Shown piece after piece: positions 16,803-26,005 of a stretch of 64,000 nucleotides of DNA. The position numbers and the translations under genes are program-made. Origin of the DNA: Cellulomonas sp. SG140 (lineage in GTDB: Bacteria > Actinomycetota > Actinomycetes > Actinomycetales > Cellulomonadaceae); NCBI RefSeq assembly GCF_025770785.1, contig NZ_JANZLA010000003.1:124001-188000 (forward strand), in the 5' to 3' direction. Within the stretch, counting starts at the first letter, position 1. The number at the start of each line of letters is the position of its first letter. Below the pieces are notes generated by a model. The model had not been told where the DNA came from. It made no database searches and saw only the letters and a program-made list of their open reading frames with translations.

Positions 16803-17522
16803 TCACATCGGTTCCTTGATCCCACGGCGCAGCAGCCACACGTTCGCGGGGGTGCTGGTGGCGAAGCCCACGAGCATCGCCAGCTGCATGGCGGCCCAGA
16901 ACTGCGCCGAGGCGACGGGCAGCCGCCCGCCGAACCACGCAGGTGCGAGCCATAGCTGCACGATCGCCATCAGGCCGTACATGCCCACCTGCCAGGCGAG
17001 GATCGACAGGGTGTCCGCCTTGACGGCCTCGGCAAGGCCGCGGCCCGGACGGAGGTGGCGCATCGGCACGATCGCGGCGTACTGCAGAGCGACGCCGATG
17101 ACGAACGCCAGGACGAGGTCGACCGTCCAGCGCGCGTACATCTCGTCGCGGAACAGGGTGCCGGCACCCGCGACGGCCGCCGTCCCGGGAACCAGCAGCA
17201 CCAACGTCTCGCCGATGACGTCGCCGAGCGTGCAGCCGGCGCCGCAGTGGCTGGTGCCGGTCGCCACCGAGACCCAGCCCGGCCGCCGCTCGGACTCCGG
17301 TCGTGGCTCGCGACCCCAGCGCAGGTAGAACCACAGCCACAGCAGGCCGCCGAACAGCATGGTGACCGGCCACACCACCCGCATCACGGGCATCGCCGGC
17401 GGCCGACGCGCCACGTCCAGGAGCGTCCACAGCGCGCACACCAGCCCGATGCCGAGCGTGGTCCACGCGACCACCGCCGTCCACGCGGGCAGGTGCACTC
17501 CCGTGCCGGCGACCGCCGTCAC
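16803..17522 (-). CDS. DUF4396 membrane protein
   Basis: A multi-helix membrane protein of about 239 aa. The hallmark is GTSHCGAGCTLGDVIGE, a Cys/His motif of the DUF4396 family, followed by several hydrophobic segments (VDLVLAFVIGVALQYAAIVPM; QFWAAMQLAMLVGFATS). The cluster could bind a metal, but this is inference. The start is uncertain: GTG at 17522 keeps a first helix (WTAVVAWTTLGIGLVCALWTLL) and leaves 43 nt to the preceding stop; GTG at 17498 is an alternative. Neither has a strong ribosome site. Confidence 0.78.
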   Translation of the reverse strand: MTAVAGTGVHLPAWTAVVAWTTLGIGLVCALWTLLDVARRPPAMPVMRVVWPVTMLFGGLLWLWFYLRWGREPRPESERRPGWVSVATGTSHCGAGCTLGDVIGETLVLLVPGTAAVAGAGTLFRDEMYARWTVDLVLAFVIGVALQYAAIVPMRHLRPGRGLAEAVKADTLSILAWQVGMYGLMAIVQLWLAPAWFGGRLPVASAQFWAAMQLAMLVGFATSTPANVWLLRRGIKEPM

Positions 17523-17565
17523 GAGGGCCCGACCCGCCGTCGACCGGCGGGCGTTGCCGGCACCG

Positions 17566-19332
17566 TCAGCGACCCAGCTGCGAGAGCTTGTCCTTGAACA
17601 GCGTCGTGGCGATCGCCGCCTTGTGGGGCTGTCCGCGCAGGAACGCGGTGGCGAACTTGCGTGCCTGCTCGTAGCTGACCTTGCCCGGCATCGGCGGCTC
17701 GTTCGGGTCCACGACGACGTCCACCAGGGACGGCCCGTCGAACGACAGCGCCTCGTCCAGCGCGCCCCGCAGCTCGCGCGGGTCCTCGACCCGCACGCCG
17801 AACCCGCCGCAGGAGCGCGCCCAGCCCGCGAAGTCACCGGGCGGGCTGCCGAACCGCACGCCGTGCTCCGGGTAGCCGAGCACCATCTGCTCCCAGAGGA
17901 TCTGGCCCAGGGAGTTGTTGTTGTTGATCACCACGGTGATCGGCAGCTGGTGCTGGGCCGCGGTGAGGAACTCGGCCATGAGCATCGCGAAGCCGCCGTC
18001 GCCGACGTACGCGATCACCTGCCGGTCCGGGTAGGCCACCTGCAGCGCGTTGGCATAGGGCAGGCCGGGAGCCATCGTGGCGAGGTTGCCGGAGAGGAAG
18101 AACTCCCGCCCCGCGCGGATGGTCCAGTGCCGGGCGGCCCAGGTCGCGATGGTGCCCGAGTCGCAGGTGAGCACGGCGTCGTCGGACGCGAGATCGTCGA
18201 TCAGGCCGACGACGTACTGGGGGGCGATCGGGGTGCGGCCGGCGTCCTCCAGCGCGGTCATGTCGTCCCGCCACGACGCCATCGCCTTCTGGTAGCTCTC
18301 GAGGTGGTCCGTGGCCGGCCCGCCGTCCAGCAGCGGGAGCAGCGCCGCGAGCGACTCCTTGGCGTCGCCCACGATCGGCACCTCGGTGGGCAGGCGCACG
18401 CCGGCACGAGTGGGGTCGGCCTCGATCTGCACCACGCGCGCGGCGCCCGGCGAGGGGAGGTGCTTGGTGTACGGGAAGTTGGTGCCGACCATCAGGAGCG
18501 TGTCGCAGCTCTCCATCAGCTCCTCGCCGGGGCGGGTCCCGAGCAGTCCGATGCCGCCGACGGCGTACGGGGAGTCGTCGGGGATGACGGCCTTGCCGGG
18601 CAGCGTCTTGACCACCGGCGCACCGAGGGCGGCGGCGACGGCCAGCACCTCCTCGCGCGCACCACGGGCCCCGGCGCCGACGAGCATCGCGGGCTTCCGG
18701 GCACCGTTGAGCACCGCCGCGGCCGCTCGCAGGTCCTCCTCGCGGGGCCGGCCCGGGGGAGCGAGGTAGATCGGCGACGTGGCCGGCGGGCGGGCGGGTG
18801 CGACATGGGCGTACGGGTCCTCGTCCGCGTCGGCGACCTGCAGGTCGTTGGGGATCGTCAGGTGGGCGACGCCGCGGCGGGCCAGCGCCGTGCGGATGGC
18901 GATGTCGACGACGCCCGGCAGCTGGGTCGGGTTGGTGACCATCAGGTCGTACTCGGTGACGTCCTCGAACAGCTTGTCGAGGTCCACCTCCTGCTGGTAG
19001 CCGGTTCCCAGCACGCTCGTCTCCTGCATGCCGGTGATCGCCAGCACCGGCGCGTGGTCGAGCTTGGCGTCGTACAGGCCGTTCAGCAGGTGGATGCCAC
19101 CCGGGCCGGAGGTGGCGAGGCAGACGCCGATCCGGCCGGTCGCCTTGCCGTGCGCCGCGGCCATGAACGCCGCCGCCTCCTCGTGGTGGACGAGGACGAA
19201 CCGGATCTTGTCCTGCTGCCGTCGCAGGCCCTCCATGATCCCGTTGATGCCGTCCCCGGGGAGGCCGAACACGGTGTCGACCCCCCAGGCCGCCAGTCGT
19301 TCGATGAGAACCTCGGACGCGATCTTCGCCAC
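17566..19332 (-). CDS. Thiamine-pyrophosphate-requiring enzyme (pyruvate oxidase / acetolactate synthase-like)
   Basis: A 588-aa TPP enzyme with the three-domain POX/ALS architecture: the Pyr domain with the catalytic Glu (VLVHHEEAAAFMAAAHGK), a central FAD/transhydrogenase-like domain (PAMLVGAGARGAREEV), and the PP domain with GDGGFAMLMAEFLTA...NNNNSLG (the TPP-Mg GDG...NN motif). It resembles YdaP-type pyruvate oxidases. No regulatory subunit is adjacent, which argues against a true acetolactate synthase. The GTG start at 19332 begins AKIASEVLIERLAAWGV, the usual N-terminal helix. It heads the run with DUF4396 and SDR genes. Substrate (pyruvate or another 2-oxo acid) unresolved. Confidence 0.88.
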   Translation of the reverse strand: MAKIASEVLIERLAAWGVDTVFGLPGDGINGIMEGLRRQQDKIRFVLVHHEEAAAFMAAAHGKATGRIGVCLATSGPGGIHLLNGLYDAKLDHAPVLAITGMQETSVLGTGYQQEVDLDKLFEDVTEYDLMVTNPTQLPGVVDIAIRTALARRGVAHLTIPNDLQVADADEDPYAHVAPARPPATSPIYLAPPGRPREEDLRAAAAVLNGARKPAMLVGAGARGAREEVLAVAAALGAPVVKTLPGKAVIPDDSPYAVGGIGLLGTRPGEELMESCDTLLMVGTNFPYTKHLPSPGAARVVQIEADPTRAGVRLPTEVPIVGDAKESLAALLPLLDGGPATDHLESYQKAMASWRDDMTALEDAGRTPIAPQYVVGLIDDLASDDAVLTCDSGTIATWAARHWTIRAGREFFLSGNLATMAPGLPYANALQVAYPDRQVIAYVGDGGFAMLMAEFLTAAQHQLPITVVINNNNSLGQILWEQMVLGYPEHGVRFGSPPGDFAGWARSCGGFGVRVEDPRELRGALDEALSFDGPSLVDVVVDPNEPPMPGKVSYEQARKFATAFLRGQPHKAAIATTLFKDKLSQLGR

Positions 19333-19464
19333 GCTGGTGCACCGCCTCTCGGCCCCCACGGGCCGTCGCCGTCCTTTCGACGCTAAGTCGGCCTTCGACG
19401 GGCTGCCACCTGGCGAGGATGCCGCCGTCCGGGTGTGGCGTCGCTCACGGGGACCGTTCTCGAT

Positions 19465-19494
19465 TTGACCAGGTAGGTAAGCCTGACCTAACTT
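19465..19494 (+). promoter_or_regulatory. Promoter overlapped by an IdeR/DtxR-type iron box
   Basis: TTGACC (19465-19470) and TAACTT (19489-19494) are spaced by 18 bp. Between them lies GTAGGTAAGCCTGACCTAA (19473-19491), which matches 15 of 19 positions of the consensus iron box TTAGGTTAGGCTAACCTAA. A metal-loaded repressor here would block polymerase, so the downstream transporter should be made when iron (or Mn) is scarce. Confidence 0.82.
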
Positions 19495-19525
19495 CGCACC
19501 GTCGTCGGACGGAGATGAGGGACTC

Positions 19526-20533
19526 GTGGGGATCGGTCGCACGCTGCTGCTGGGCTTCGTCGCCGGCGTCACCATCCTGCTCGGGCTGCCCGTCGGGCGG
19601 CTCCGCCGGCCTGCACCGACGCTGCGCGCCGTCCTGAACGCCACCGCTGTCGGCGTGCTCCTGTTCCTGGTGTGGGACGTGCTGAGCCACGCGTGGGAGC
19701 CGGTGGACTCGGCCCTCGGGGCCGTGCACGACGGGACCGGCAGCCTCGGACCCGTGCTCGGTCTCGGCGGGCTCTTCGTCGTCGGCCTCGCGGTCGGTCT
19801 CGGGTCGCTCGTGGTCTACGAGCGCTGGATGGCGCGCAACGCCGCGGTCCGGCCGGCCGGTGGGGGCACCAGTCCCGCGATCGACGTCAGCGGCGACCCG
19901 GGCCGTCCGCCCGTGGGTTCCCCGACCGACCGCGTCGCCGTGGCACCGGCGCCCGCGGCAGGAGTCGGCACGGCGACGCTCGCACCGACCAGGACGGCGA
20001 CGCCGGCCCCGGTGGCTGCCGCACCCGTCGCCGTGGGGGAGCACCTGTCGTCGTGGTCGCCGGCGAGGCGCCTCGCGCTGCTGATCGCGATCGGCATCGG
20101 TCTGCACAACTTCGCCGAGGGCCTGGCGATCGGTCAGTCCGCGGGGCGCGGGGAGGTGGGCTTGGCCACGCTCCTGGTGATCGGGTTCGCCCTGCACAAC
20201 GGGACGGAGGGGTTCGGCATCACGGCACCGCTCGCCGGTGACGTGGACGCCGACGGCAACCGGCGCCGGCCGTCGTGGGTGTTCCTGCTGACCCTCGGCC
20301 TGATCGGCGGCGGTCCCACCTTCGTCGGCACCGCCCTCGGCCACGGGTTCACCAGCGAGCCGGTCAGCGTGCTGTTCCTCACGCTGGCTGCGGGATCGAT
20401 CCTCTACGTCGTCACCCAGCTGCTCGGCGTGGCCGCCAAGGCGAAGCGGGCGGACCTCCTGGCGATCGGGCTGCTGATCGGTCTGGTGGCGGGCTTCGCC
20501 ACGGACGCGATCGTCACCGCCGCGGGCGCCTGA
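19526..20533 (+). CDS. ZIP-family metal transporter, predicted iron-regulated
   Basis: A 335-aa membrane transporter of divalent metals. The metal-site helices carry HNFAEGLAIGQS and HNGTEGFGI, the paired HNxxEG motifs of the ZIP family. Three helices come first, then a long Pro/Ala/Thr-rich cytosolic loop (~residues 110-170), then at least five helices. The GTG start follows GGAGATGAGGG. An IdeR/DtxR-type box sits in its promoter, which points to iron or manganese import more than zinc (inference). It is followed 52 nt later by the kup gene. Confidence 0.88.
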   Translation: MGIGRTLLLGFVAGVTILLGLPVGRLRRPAPTLRAVLNATAVGVLLFLVWDVLSHAWEPVDSALGAVHDGTGSLGPVLGLGGLFVVGLAVGLGSLVVYERWMARNAAVRPAGGGTSPAIDVSGDPGRPPVGSPTDRVAVAPAPAAGVGTATLAPTRTATPAPVAAAPVAVGEHLSSWSPARRLALLIAIGIGLHNFAEGLAIGQSAGRGEVGLATLLVIGFALHNGTEGFGITAPLAGDVDADGNRRRPSWVFLLTLGLIGGGPTFVGTALGHGFTSEPVSVLFLTLAAGSILYVVTQLLGVAAKAKRADLLAIGLLIGLVAGFATDAIVTAAGA

Positions 20534-20585
20534 CCAGGGCCGCGCTGACCGGCAGGACCTCGCCCCGGCATGCCACGATGCCGGG

Positions 20586-22559
20586 GTGACCAACGCGGAG
20601 ATGCCGGTCGGTGCGGCCGAGCCGGAGAGCAGCACACCGGCACCTGCAGCGGCGACGACGCCGCCCGGGCCTCACGGCTCGCACCGCGCGGGCGCCACGG
20701 CGCTCGCCCTCGGCGCGCTCGGAGTGGTGTTCGGCGACATCGGCACGAGCCCGCTGTACGCGCTGCAGACGGTGTTCAGCATCGACCACAACGACGTGCA
20801 GCCCACTCCCGGTGACGTGCTGGGCGTGGTGTCGATGGTGTTCTGGTCCATCGCGGTCATCGTCTCGGTGAAGTACGTCGCGCTGATCCTGCGGGCCGAC
20901 AACGAGGGGGAGGGCGGCATCCTCGCCCTGGTCGCGCTGCTGCGGGACCGGCTGGGCGACCCCCGGCGGCTCGCCGCGGCGACGCTGCTGGGCATCCTCG
21001 GCGCGGCGCTGTTCTACGGCGACAGCGTGATCACGCCGGCCATCTCCGTCATGTCCGCGGTCGAGGGCGTCGTGGTGTCGGACCCTGGGCTGGCCCGGCT
21101 GGTGCTGCCCGTCTCCGTGGTGATCCTCACCGTGCTGTTCACGGTCCAGCGGTGGGGGACCGGCGCCGTGAGCCGGGCGTTCGCGCCCGTCATGGTCCTG
21201 TGGTTCGGCGTGCTGGCCCTGCTCGGCGTGCCGCAGATCGTGCAGAACCCGACCGTGCTGCGCGCGCTGTCGCCCACCTACGCGCTCACGTTCGCCGTGC
21301 ACCGGCCGTTCGTCGCGTTCATCGCCCTCGGCGCGGTGGTGCTCACCATCACGGGCGCCGAGGCGCTGTACGCGGACATGGGCCACTTCGGACCGCACGC
21401 GATCCGGCGGGCCTGGTACCTGGTGGTGTTCCCGGCGCTGGTGCTGAACTACTTCGGCCAGGGCGCGATGATCCTGCGCGACCCGAGCACCACGGCGAAC
21501 CCGTTCTTCCGGCTCGCCCCGACGTGGGCCACCCTCCCGCTGGTCGTCCTGGCGACCCTGGCCACCGTCATCGCGTCCCAGGCAGTGATCTCGGGCGCCT
21601 ACTCGGTGTCCCGGCAGGCGGTGCGGCTCGGCCTGTTCCCGCGGCTCGCAGTGCGGCACACCTCCAAGGAGGAGGGTGGCCAGATCTACGTGCCGGCGAT
21701 CAACTGGATCCTCTTCTTCGGCGTCCTGGTGCTGATCGCGGTGTTCCGCAGCTCGGGCCGGCTGGCCACCGCGTACGGCCTGGCGGTCACCGGCACCCTG
21801 TTCCTCACCTCGCTGCTGTACCTGCTGCTCGCCAAGCGCGTGTGGCACTGGGCGCTGTGGAAGGTGGTCGCCTACAGCGTCGTCGTCGGCGGGCTCGAGG
21901 TGCTGTTCTTCGGCGCGAACCTGCTGAAGATCGTCAGCGGCGGCTGGCTGCCGCTGCTGATCGCCGGGATCGTCGTCACGCTGATGACCACCTGGCGCAA
22001 GGGCGCCGCCACGCTGACGGCGCAGCGGTCGCGCCTCGAGGGACCGCTCGACGAGTTCGTCGCCATGGTGCGGGAGAAGGACGTCCGGCGCGTGCCCGGG
22101 TTCGCCGTGTTCCCGCACCCGAACAAGTCCACGACCCCGCTGGCGCTGCGGTCCCACGTCACGTTCAACCGAGTGCTGCACGAGCACGTCGCGATCGTGC
22201 AGATCGTCAACGAGAACGTGCCGCACATCCGGCACGTCGACCGCGTGGAGATCGACGACCTCGGCCACGGCGACGACGGCATCGTGCACGTGACCATCCA
22301 CGTCGGCTTCAACGACAGCCAGGACATCCCGCGCGGGCTGGCGCTGGCGATCGGGAAGTCGCCCGAGCTGGACGTCGACATCGCCGACGCCCACTACTTC
22401 CTGTCGGTGCTCACCGTGCACGCCACCGGGGCGCCGCGCATGACGGGCTGGCGCGAGCGGCTGTTCGTCTGGATGGCGCACAACGCCGCCAACCGCACGG
22501 AGGTGTTCCACCTGCCGCCCGAGCGCACCGTGGTGATGGGCGCGAACCTCGAGCTGTAG
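20586..22559 (+). CDS. kup: KUP-family potassium uptake transporter
   Basis: A 657-aa K+/H+ symporter. Diagnostic segments are ALGVVFGDIGTSPLYALQTVF at the first helix, GEGGILALVALLRD, YGDSVITPAISVMSAVEG and GAEALYADMGHFG, all conserved in KUP/HAK proteins. About twelve membrane helices span residues ~40-470, followed by the ~190-residue soluble C-terminal domain. The first ~40 residues are a Pro/Ala-rich extension. The GTG start directly follows a run of GC with no strong ribosome site. It ends 5 nt from the convergent LysR gene. Confidence 0.94.
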   Translation: MTNAEMPVGAAEPESSTPAPAAATTPPGPHGSHRAGATALALGALGVVFGDIGTSPLYALQTVFSIDHNDVQPTPGDVLGVVSMVFWSIAVIVSVKYVALILRADNEGEGGILALVALLRDRLGDPRRLAAATLLGILGAALFYGDSVITPAISVMSAVEGVVVSDPGLARLVLPVSVVILTVLFTVQRWGTGAVSRAFAPVMVLWFGVLALLGVPQIVQNPTVLRALSPTYALTFAVHRPFVAFIALGAVVLTITGAEALYADMGHFGPHAIRRAWYLVVFPALVLNYFGQGAMILRDPSTTANPFFRLAPTWATLPLVVLATLATVIASQAVISGAYSVSRQAVRLGLFPRLAVRHTSKEEGGQIYVPAINWILFFGVLVLIAVFRSSGRLATAYGLAVTGTLFLTSLLYLLLAKRVWHWALWKVVAYSVVVGGLEVLFFGANLLKIVSGGWLPLLIAGIVVTLMTTWRKGAATLTAQRSRLEGPLDEFVAMVREKDVRRVPGFAVFPHPNKSTTPLALRSHVTFNRVLHEHVAIVQIVNENVPHIRHVDRVEIDDLGHGDDGIVHVTIHVGFNDSQDIPRGLALAIGKSPELDVDIADAHYFLSVLTVHATGAPRMTGWRERLFVWMAHNAANRTEVFHLPPERTVVMGANLEL

Positions 22560-22564
22560 CGCGC

Positions 22565-23503
22565 TCAGCGATCCAGGATCACCTCGAGCAGCCGGGTCGC
22601 CGCCGCACCGGGCGCTCCCGGGCCCTGCCACACGGCTCGGATCCGTCGGCGCAGCGGACCGCCGTCGGACCGTCGGGGTTGCTCCCCGGTGGCGAGCGGG
22701 ACCGGGACCAGCCGCCCCTGGGCGAGCTCGGTCTGCACGGCGAGGCCCGAGATCACGGTCGGCGCGACGCCGGACAGCGCCGCTGCGACCAGGGCCGTGG
22801 TCGAGGCGACCTCCACCGCGGCGGTCGGCGTCACGCCGTCCTGTGCGAGCCAGCGCTCCAGGACGTCCCGCGTGCCCGACCCCGGCTCGCGCAGCGCGAG
22901 CGGCACGCCCGCGAGGTCCCGCGGCTGCAGCGGCGCGCCGCGGCCGGCCCACGGGTGCGCCGCACGCACCAGCAGCATCAGCTCGTCCGTGCAGATCGTC
23001 GTGCTGCGCAGACCACGAGGAGCGGACGCACCCTCGACGAAGCCCAGTGCCACGGCGCCCGAGCGCACCTGCTCGGCCACGCCCGCCGAGTTGGCCATCC
23101 GCACCGCGATGCTGATCTCGGGCGCCTCGCGGGACATCCGCACCAGCCACTGCGGCACCAGGTGCTCCGCCACCGTCAGGCTCGCGCACACGGTGAGGTG
23201 GGAGTCCTGCTCACGCCGCAGGGCCCGGGCCGCATCCGTCAGGTCGGTCGTCGCGGTGAGGACACGGCGAGCCAGCTCGACGACCAGCCGTCCCTCGTCG
23301 GTCAGCCCCGAGCCCGAGCGTCCACGGCGGACGAGCGCCAGGCCCAGGCGGCGCTCGAGGGCCCGGACACCCTCGCTGGCGGAGGGCTGGCTGATGCCGC
23401 TCGCGCGCGCCGCGGCGCCGATGCCACCCGTGTCCGCCACGGCGACCAGCAGTGCGAGACCGCGCAGGTCGGGCAGCGCGTCGGGTAACCGGGTCATAGC
23501 CAT
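22565..23503 (-). CDS. LysR-family transcriptional regulator
   Basis: A 312-aa LTTR. The winged helix-turn-helix fills residues ~14-75 (LALLVAVADTGGIGAAARASGISQ then PSASEGVRALERRLG), followed by the substrate-binding-like domain (LTVCASLTVAEHLVPQWL; GTRDVLERWL). It is divergent from the YeiH-type transporter, the usual arrangement for an LTTR and its target. A palindrome over its own start codon is the likely operator. A second in-frame ATG lies two codons in, so the exact start is uncertain by 6 nt. Confidence 0.92.
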   Translation of the reverse strand: MAMTRLPDALPDLRGLALLVAVADTGGIGAAARASGISQPSASEGVRALERRLGLALVRRGRSGSGLTDEGRLVVELARRVLTATTDLTDAARALRREQDSHLTVCASLTVAEHLVPQWLVRMSREAPEISIAVRMANSAGVAEQVRSGAVALGFVEGASAPRGLRSTTICTDELMLLVRAAHPWAGRGAPLQPRDLAGVPLALREPGSGTRDVLERWLAQDGVTPTAAVEVASTTALVAAALSGVAPTVISGLAVQTELAQGRLVPVPLATGEQPRRSDGGPLRRRIRAVWQGPGAPGAAATRLLEVILDR

Positions 23504-23512
23504 AGCCTATGA
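23494..23512. promoter_or_regulatory. LysR-type operator palindrome
   Basis: TCATAG-N7-CTATGA is a perfect-arm inverted repeat spanning the start codon of the LysR gene and 56 bp before the divergent transporter GTG. It contains the T-N11-A pattern typical of LTTR sites. It is likely to serve both autoregulation and control of the transporter. Confidence 0.65.
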
Positions 23513-23567
23513 CGGCATCGCGAACAGCCTGCTAGCGGCTCCCCGCGCCCGGCGCCACCCTGATGGG

Positions 23568-24638
23568 GTGACGACATCTGAGACGGACGCACCGCCGCTG
23601 CCCACCCCTCCTGCACGCTCCGTCCGTACCGCCGGACCCGGCCTCGCCGTCGCCGTGCTGCTGGGGGCGGCGGCGACGTGGGTCGGCATCCTGGTGCCGG
23701 TCGTCGGCGGACCGGTGGTCGGCATCGTCCTCGGTGTGCTGTGCCGTGAGCTGCTGCTGCGGCGCGCGCCGTGGTCGGTAAACCTGGACACGGGTGCGCG
23801 GATCGCGTCGAAGCAGGTGCTGCAAGCAGCCGTGGTCCTGCTGGGCCTCGGGCTGTCGCTGAGCCAGGTGCTGGCGACCGGGCGGTCGGCGCTGCCCGTG
23901 ATGCTCGGCACGCTGGCGGTCGGGCTGGCCGGAGCGGCGGTGCTCGGCCGGCGCCTGGGGCTGGACCGGGAGACGCGCACGCTCGTCGGGGTGGGTACCG
24001 CGATATGCGGGGCCTCCGCCATCGCCGCGACCAGCGCCGTCATCGGCGCGTCCGAGGTGGCCGTCGCCACCTCCGTCACCACCATCTTCCTGTTCAACGC
24101 CCTGGCGGCGGTGCTCTTCCCCGTGGTCGGCCACCTGCTCGGGCTGTCCCAGGCGGCGTTCGGACTGTGGGCAGGCACGGCGGTCAACGACGCGTCCTCC
24201 GTGGTCGCCGCCGGAACGGTGTTCGGCGCCAGCGCACTGGCGACCGCGGTGGTGGTCAAGCTGACGCGGACGCTGATGATCGTGCCGATCACCCTCACCC
24301 TGGCCGTGGGGGCCCACCGACGTGCCCGTGCCGCCGCCGGGGCGGCGGGGCAGCGCGGGCCGACGGTGCGCTGGACGAGGCTGGTGCCCCCCTTCCTGGT
24401 CCTGTTCCTCGTCGCCGCCGCCGTGAACTCGGCGCACGCCGTGCCGACGACCTGGCAGCCGGGGCTGGCGTGGACCGCACGGCTACTGACGGCCGTCGCC
24501 CTCGCCGGCGTCGGGCTGCTGACGCCGGTCGAGGGTCTGCGCCGGGCGGGCTGGCGGCCCCTCGCGCTGGGAGGCGCGCTGTGGCTGGCCGTCGCGAGCA
24601 GCAGCCTCGCGCTGCAGGGCCTGACCGGGCGCCTCTGA
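23568..24638 (+). CDS. YeiH/UPF0324 family putative sulfate exporter
   Basis: A 356-aa membrane protein of about ten helices in the PF03601 (YeiH) family. Family segments seen: LLGLGLSLSQVL, GTAICGASAIAATSAVI (a conserved GxxxCGxSAI stretch) and GTAVNDASSVVAAGTVFG. Members have been linked to sulfite or sulfate export, controlled by LysR-type CysB/CbbR-like regulators; that link is from the family, not this sequence. The GTG start follows TGATGGG. It is divergent from its likely LysR regulator. Confidence 0.88.
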   Translation: MTTSETDAPPLPTPPARSVRTAGPGLAVAVLLGAAATWVGILVPVVGGPVVGIVLGVLCRELLLRRAPWSVNLDTGARIASKQVLQAAVVLLGLGLSLSQVLATGRSALPVMLGTLAVGLAGAAVLGRRLGLDRETRTLVGVGTAICGASAIAATSAVIGASEVAVATSVTTIFLFNALAAVLFPVVGHLLGLSQAAFGLWAGTAVNDASSVVAAGTVFGASALATAVVVKLTRTLMIVPITLTLAVGAHRRARAAAGAAGQRGPTVRWTRLVPPFLVLFLVAAAVNSAHAVPTTWQPGLAWTARLLTAVALAGVGLLTPVEGLRRAGWRPLALGGALWLAVASSSLALQGLTGRL

Positions 24639-24653
24639 GGGTCCCAGTGCCGC

Positions 24654-25850
24654 TCAGCCGCTCGTCGGGGGCTGCGTGGGTCCCGGACGCGACTCGGAGA
24701 CGCTGTCGGCGCCGGTGTCGTGCTGCCCGAGGGACCGCGCTGCCAGGGCGGCACCGGCGGAGGCGGCTCCGATGGTGAGCAGCGCCCCGAGGACGAGTGC
24801 AGCGGGTACCCCTGGCCCGAGCAGAGCCGACTGGGTGCCCAGCGTCGCGGCAGCGACCGGGACGCCCAGCTGCGCGGCCGCCAGGGCGCCGAGGGACATG
24901 GGCTGCCCGACGGCCCGGGTCGCCAGGTGGGCCACCACCGCGCCGATGCCGAGCGCGACGCCGAGCCAGACGAGCGCAGGCCTCCGGCCCAGCGCGTGCA
25001 GGTCGAGCGACGCACCGAGCCAGACGAAGAAGACGGGGCCGAGGAAGCCCTCGGTCACCGCGAACAGCTGGCGTGCCAGGCGCCGCGGCTCCCCGATGGC
25101 GGCGACCACCAGCCCGAACGTGAACCCGGCGAGCATCACGGAGACGTGGCCCAGCTGGGCGACCGCGGCGAGGGCGAACAGGATCGTCAGGTTGCTCCGC
25201 AGCTCGAGGGCGAGCTTGCGACGCTCCGACACCCGGTGCAGGCGGTGGCGCCAGCCGCGCCGTTCGGCGGCCCGCAGCAGCACGTACAGCACCGCCGCCG
25301 TGGCGACGACAGCCGCGGCGCCCAGCGCCGCCCGTGGTGCTCCGGCCGGGTCGACGGCCAGGGGGACCGCGACGATGCAGGCGGCGTCGGCGACGGCGAC
25401 CTGAGGCAGCAGCCGGAGCACGGGAGGGCCGTCGAGGCGCAGGTCCTGCACGGTCGGCAGGATCACCGCCGCCGACGACGACGCCATCAGGACGGCGTAC
25501 AGCGCCGCGTGCCCCGTCCCCGTGAGCGTGGCGACGCCGAGCGCCAGCGGCACCGCCGCGACCACCACCACCCCGAAACGCAGGAGTCCCACCGGCAGGG
25601 CGTCCCGCAGGCGCCGGTCGGCCACCGGGACGTGGGAGCCCGCCACGAACATCACCAGCGCGAACCCGACGTTGGCCAGGAACGCGAAGGTCGGCTGCGA
25701 CGCCTGCAGCGCACCGACTCCCATCGGCCCGAGCAGGATGCCGGCGAGCAGCTCGCCCACCACCACCGGCACTCCCCAGCGCCGCGGCGCGGCCAGCGCC
25801 GGACCGAGCAGCCCGGCGAGACAGATCAGTGCCAGCGCCGCGAAGCTCAT
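24654..25850 (-). CDS. CPA2 cation:proton antiporter (Kef-type membrane domain)
   Basis: A 398-aa membrane antiporter with about 12 helices. It shows the CPA2 pattern: VPVVVGELLAGILLGPMGVG, FVAGSHVP, MASSSAAVILP and FFVWLGASLDL. The C-terminal RCK/TrkA domains of classic KefB/KefC are missing; only a ~25-residue Ser/Pro-rich tail follows. The conserved acidic residue expected in the mid-helix region is not clear, so ion coupling is uncertain. It lies on the same strand, 155 bp after the polyketide operon; that space shows no gene. Confidence 0.88.
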   Translation of the reverse strand: MSFAALALICLAGLLGPALAAPRRWGVPVVVGELLAGILLGPMGVGALQASQPTFAFLANVGFALVMFVAGSHVPVADRRLRDALPVGLLRFGVVVVAAVPLALGVATLTGTGHAALYAVLMASSSAAVILPTVQDLRLDGPPVLRLLPQVAVADAACIVAVPLAVDPAGAPRAALGAAAVVATAAVLYVLLRAAERRGWRHRLHRVSERRKLALELRSNLTILFALAAVAQLGHVSVMLAGFTFGLVVAAIGEPRRLARQLFAVTEGFLGPVFFVWLGASLDLHALGRRPALVWLGVALGIGAVVAHLATRAVGQPMSLGALAAAQLGVPVAAATLGTQSALLGPGVPAALVLGALLTIGAASAGAALAARSLGQHDTGADSVSESRPGPTQPPTSG

Positions 25851-26005
25851 GCGGACCCGCCCGGGCCGGTCGAGGGCCGGTGGCACGGGCTGCCGGCCAC
25901 CGTGGAGGCGTGCCGTCCGGGCTCGCCGCGGCGCGGCTGTCCACCCTTCGCAACGATCCGCGCCACAGGTCCAGTCTGGCGGGCCTCGTGCCCAGGCGAG
26001 CGCGT

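Noticed and set aside
17359..19386. A 675-codon plus-strand frame
   Set aside because: Shadow of the TPP enzyme; His/Arg/Gln-rich with no domain.
19333..19464. A TPP riboswitch before the TPP-enzyme gene
   Set aside because: No THI-box-like CTGAGA or similar conserved segments were seen on the minus strand; the enzyme uses TPP but does not make it.
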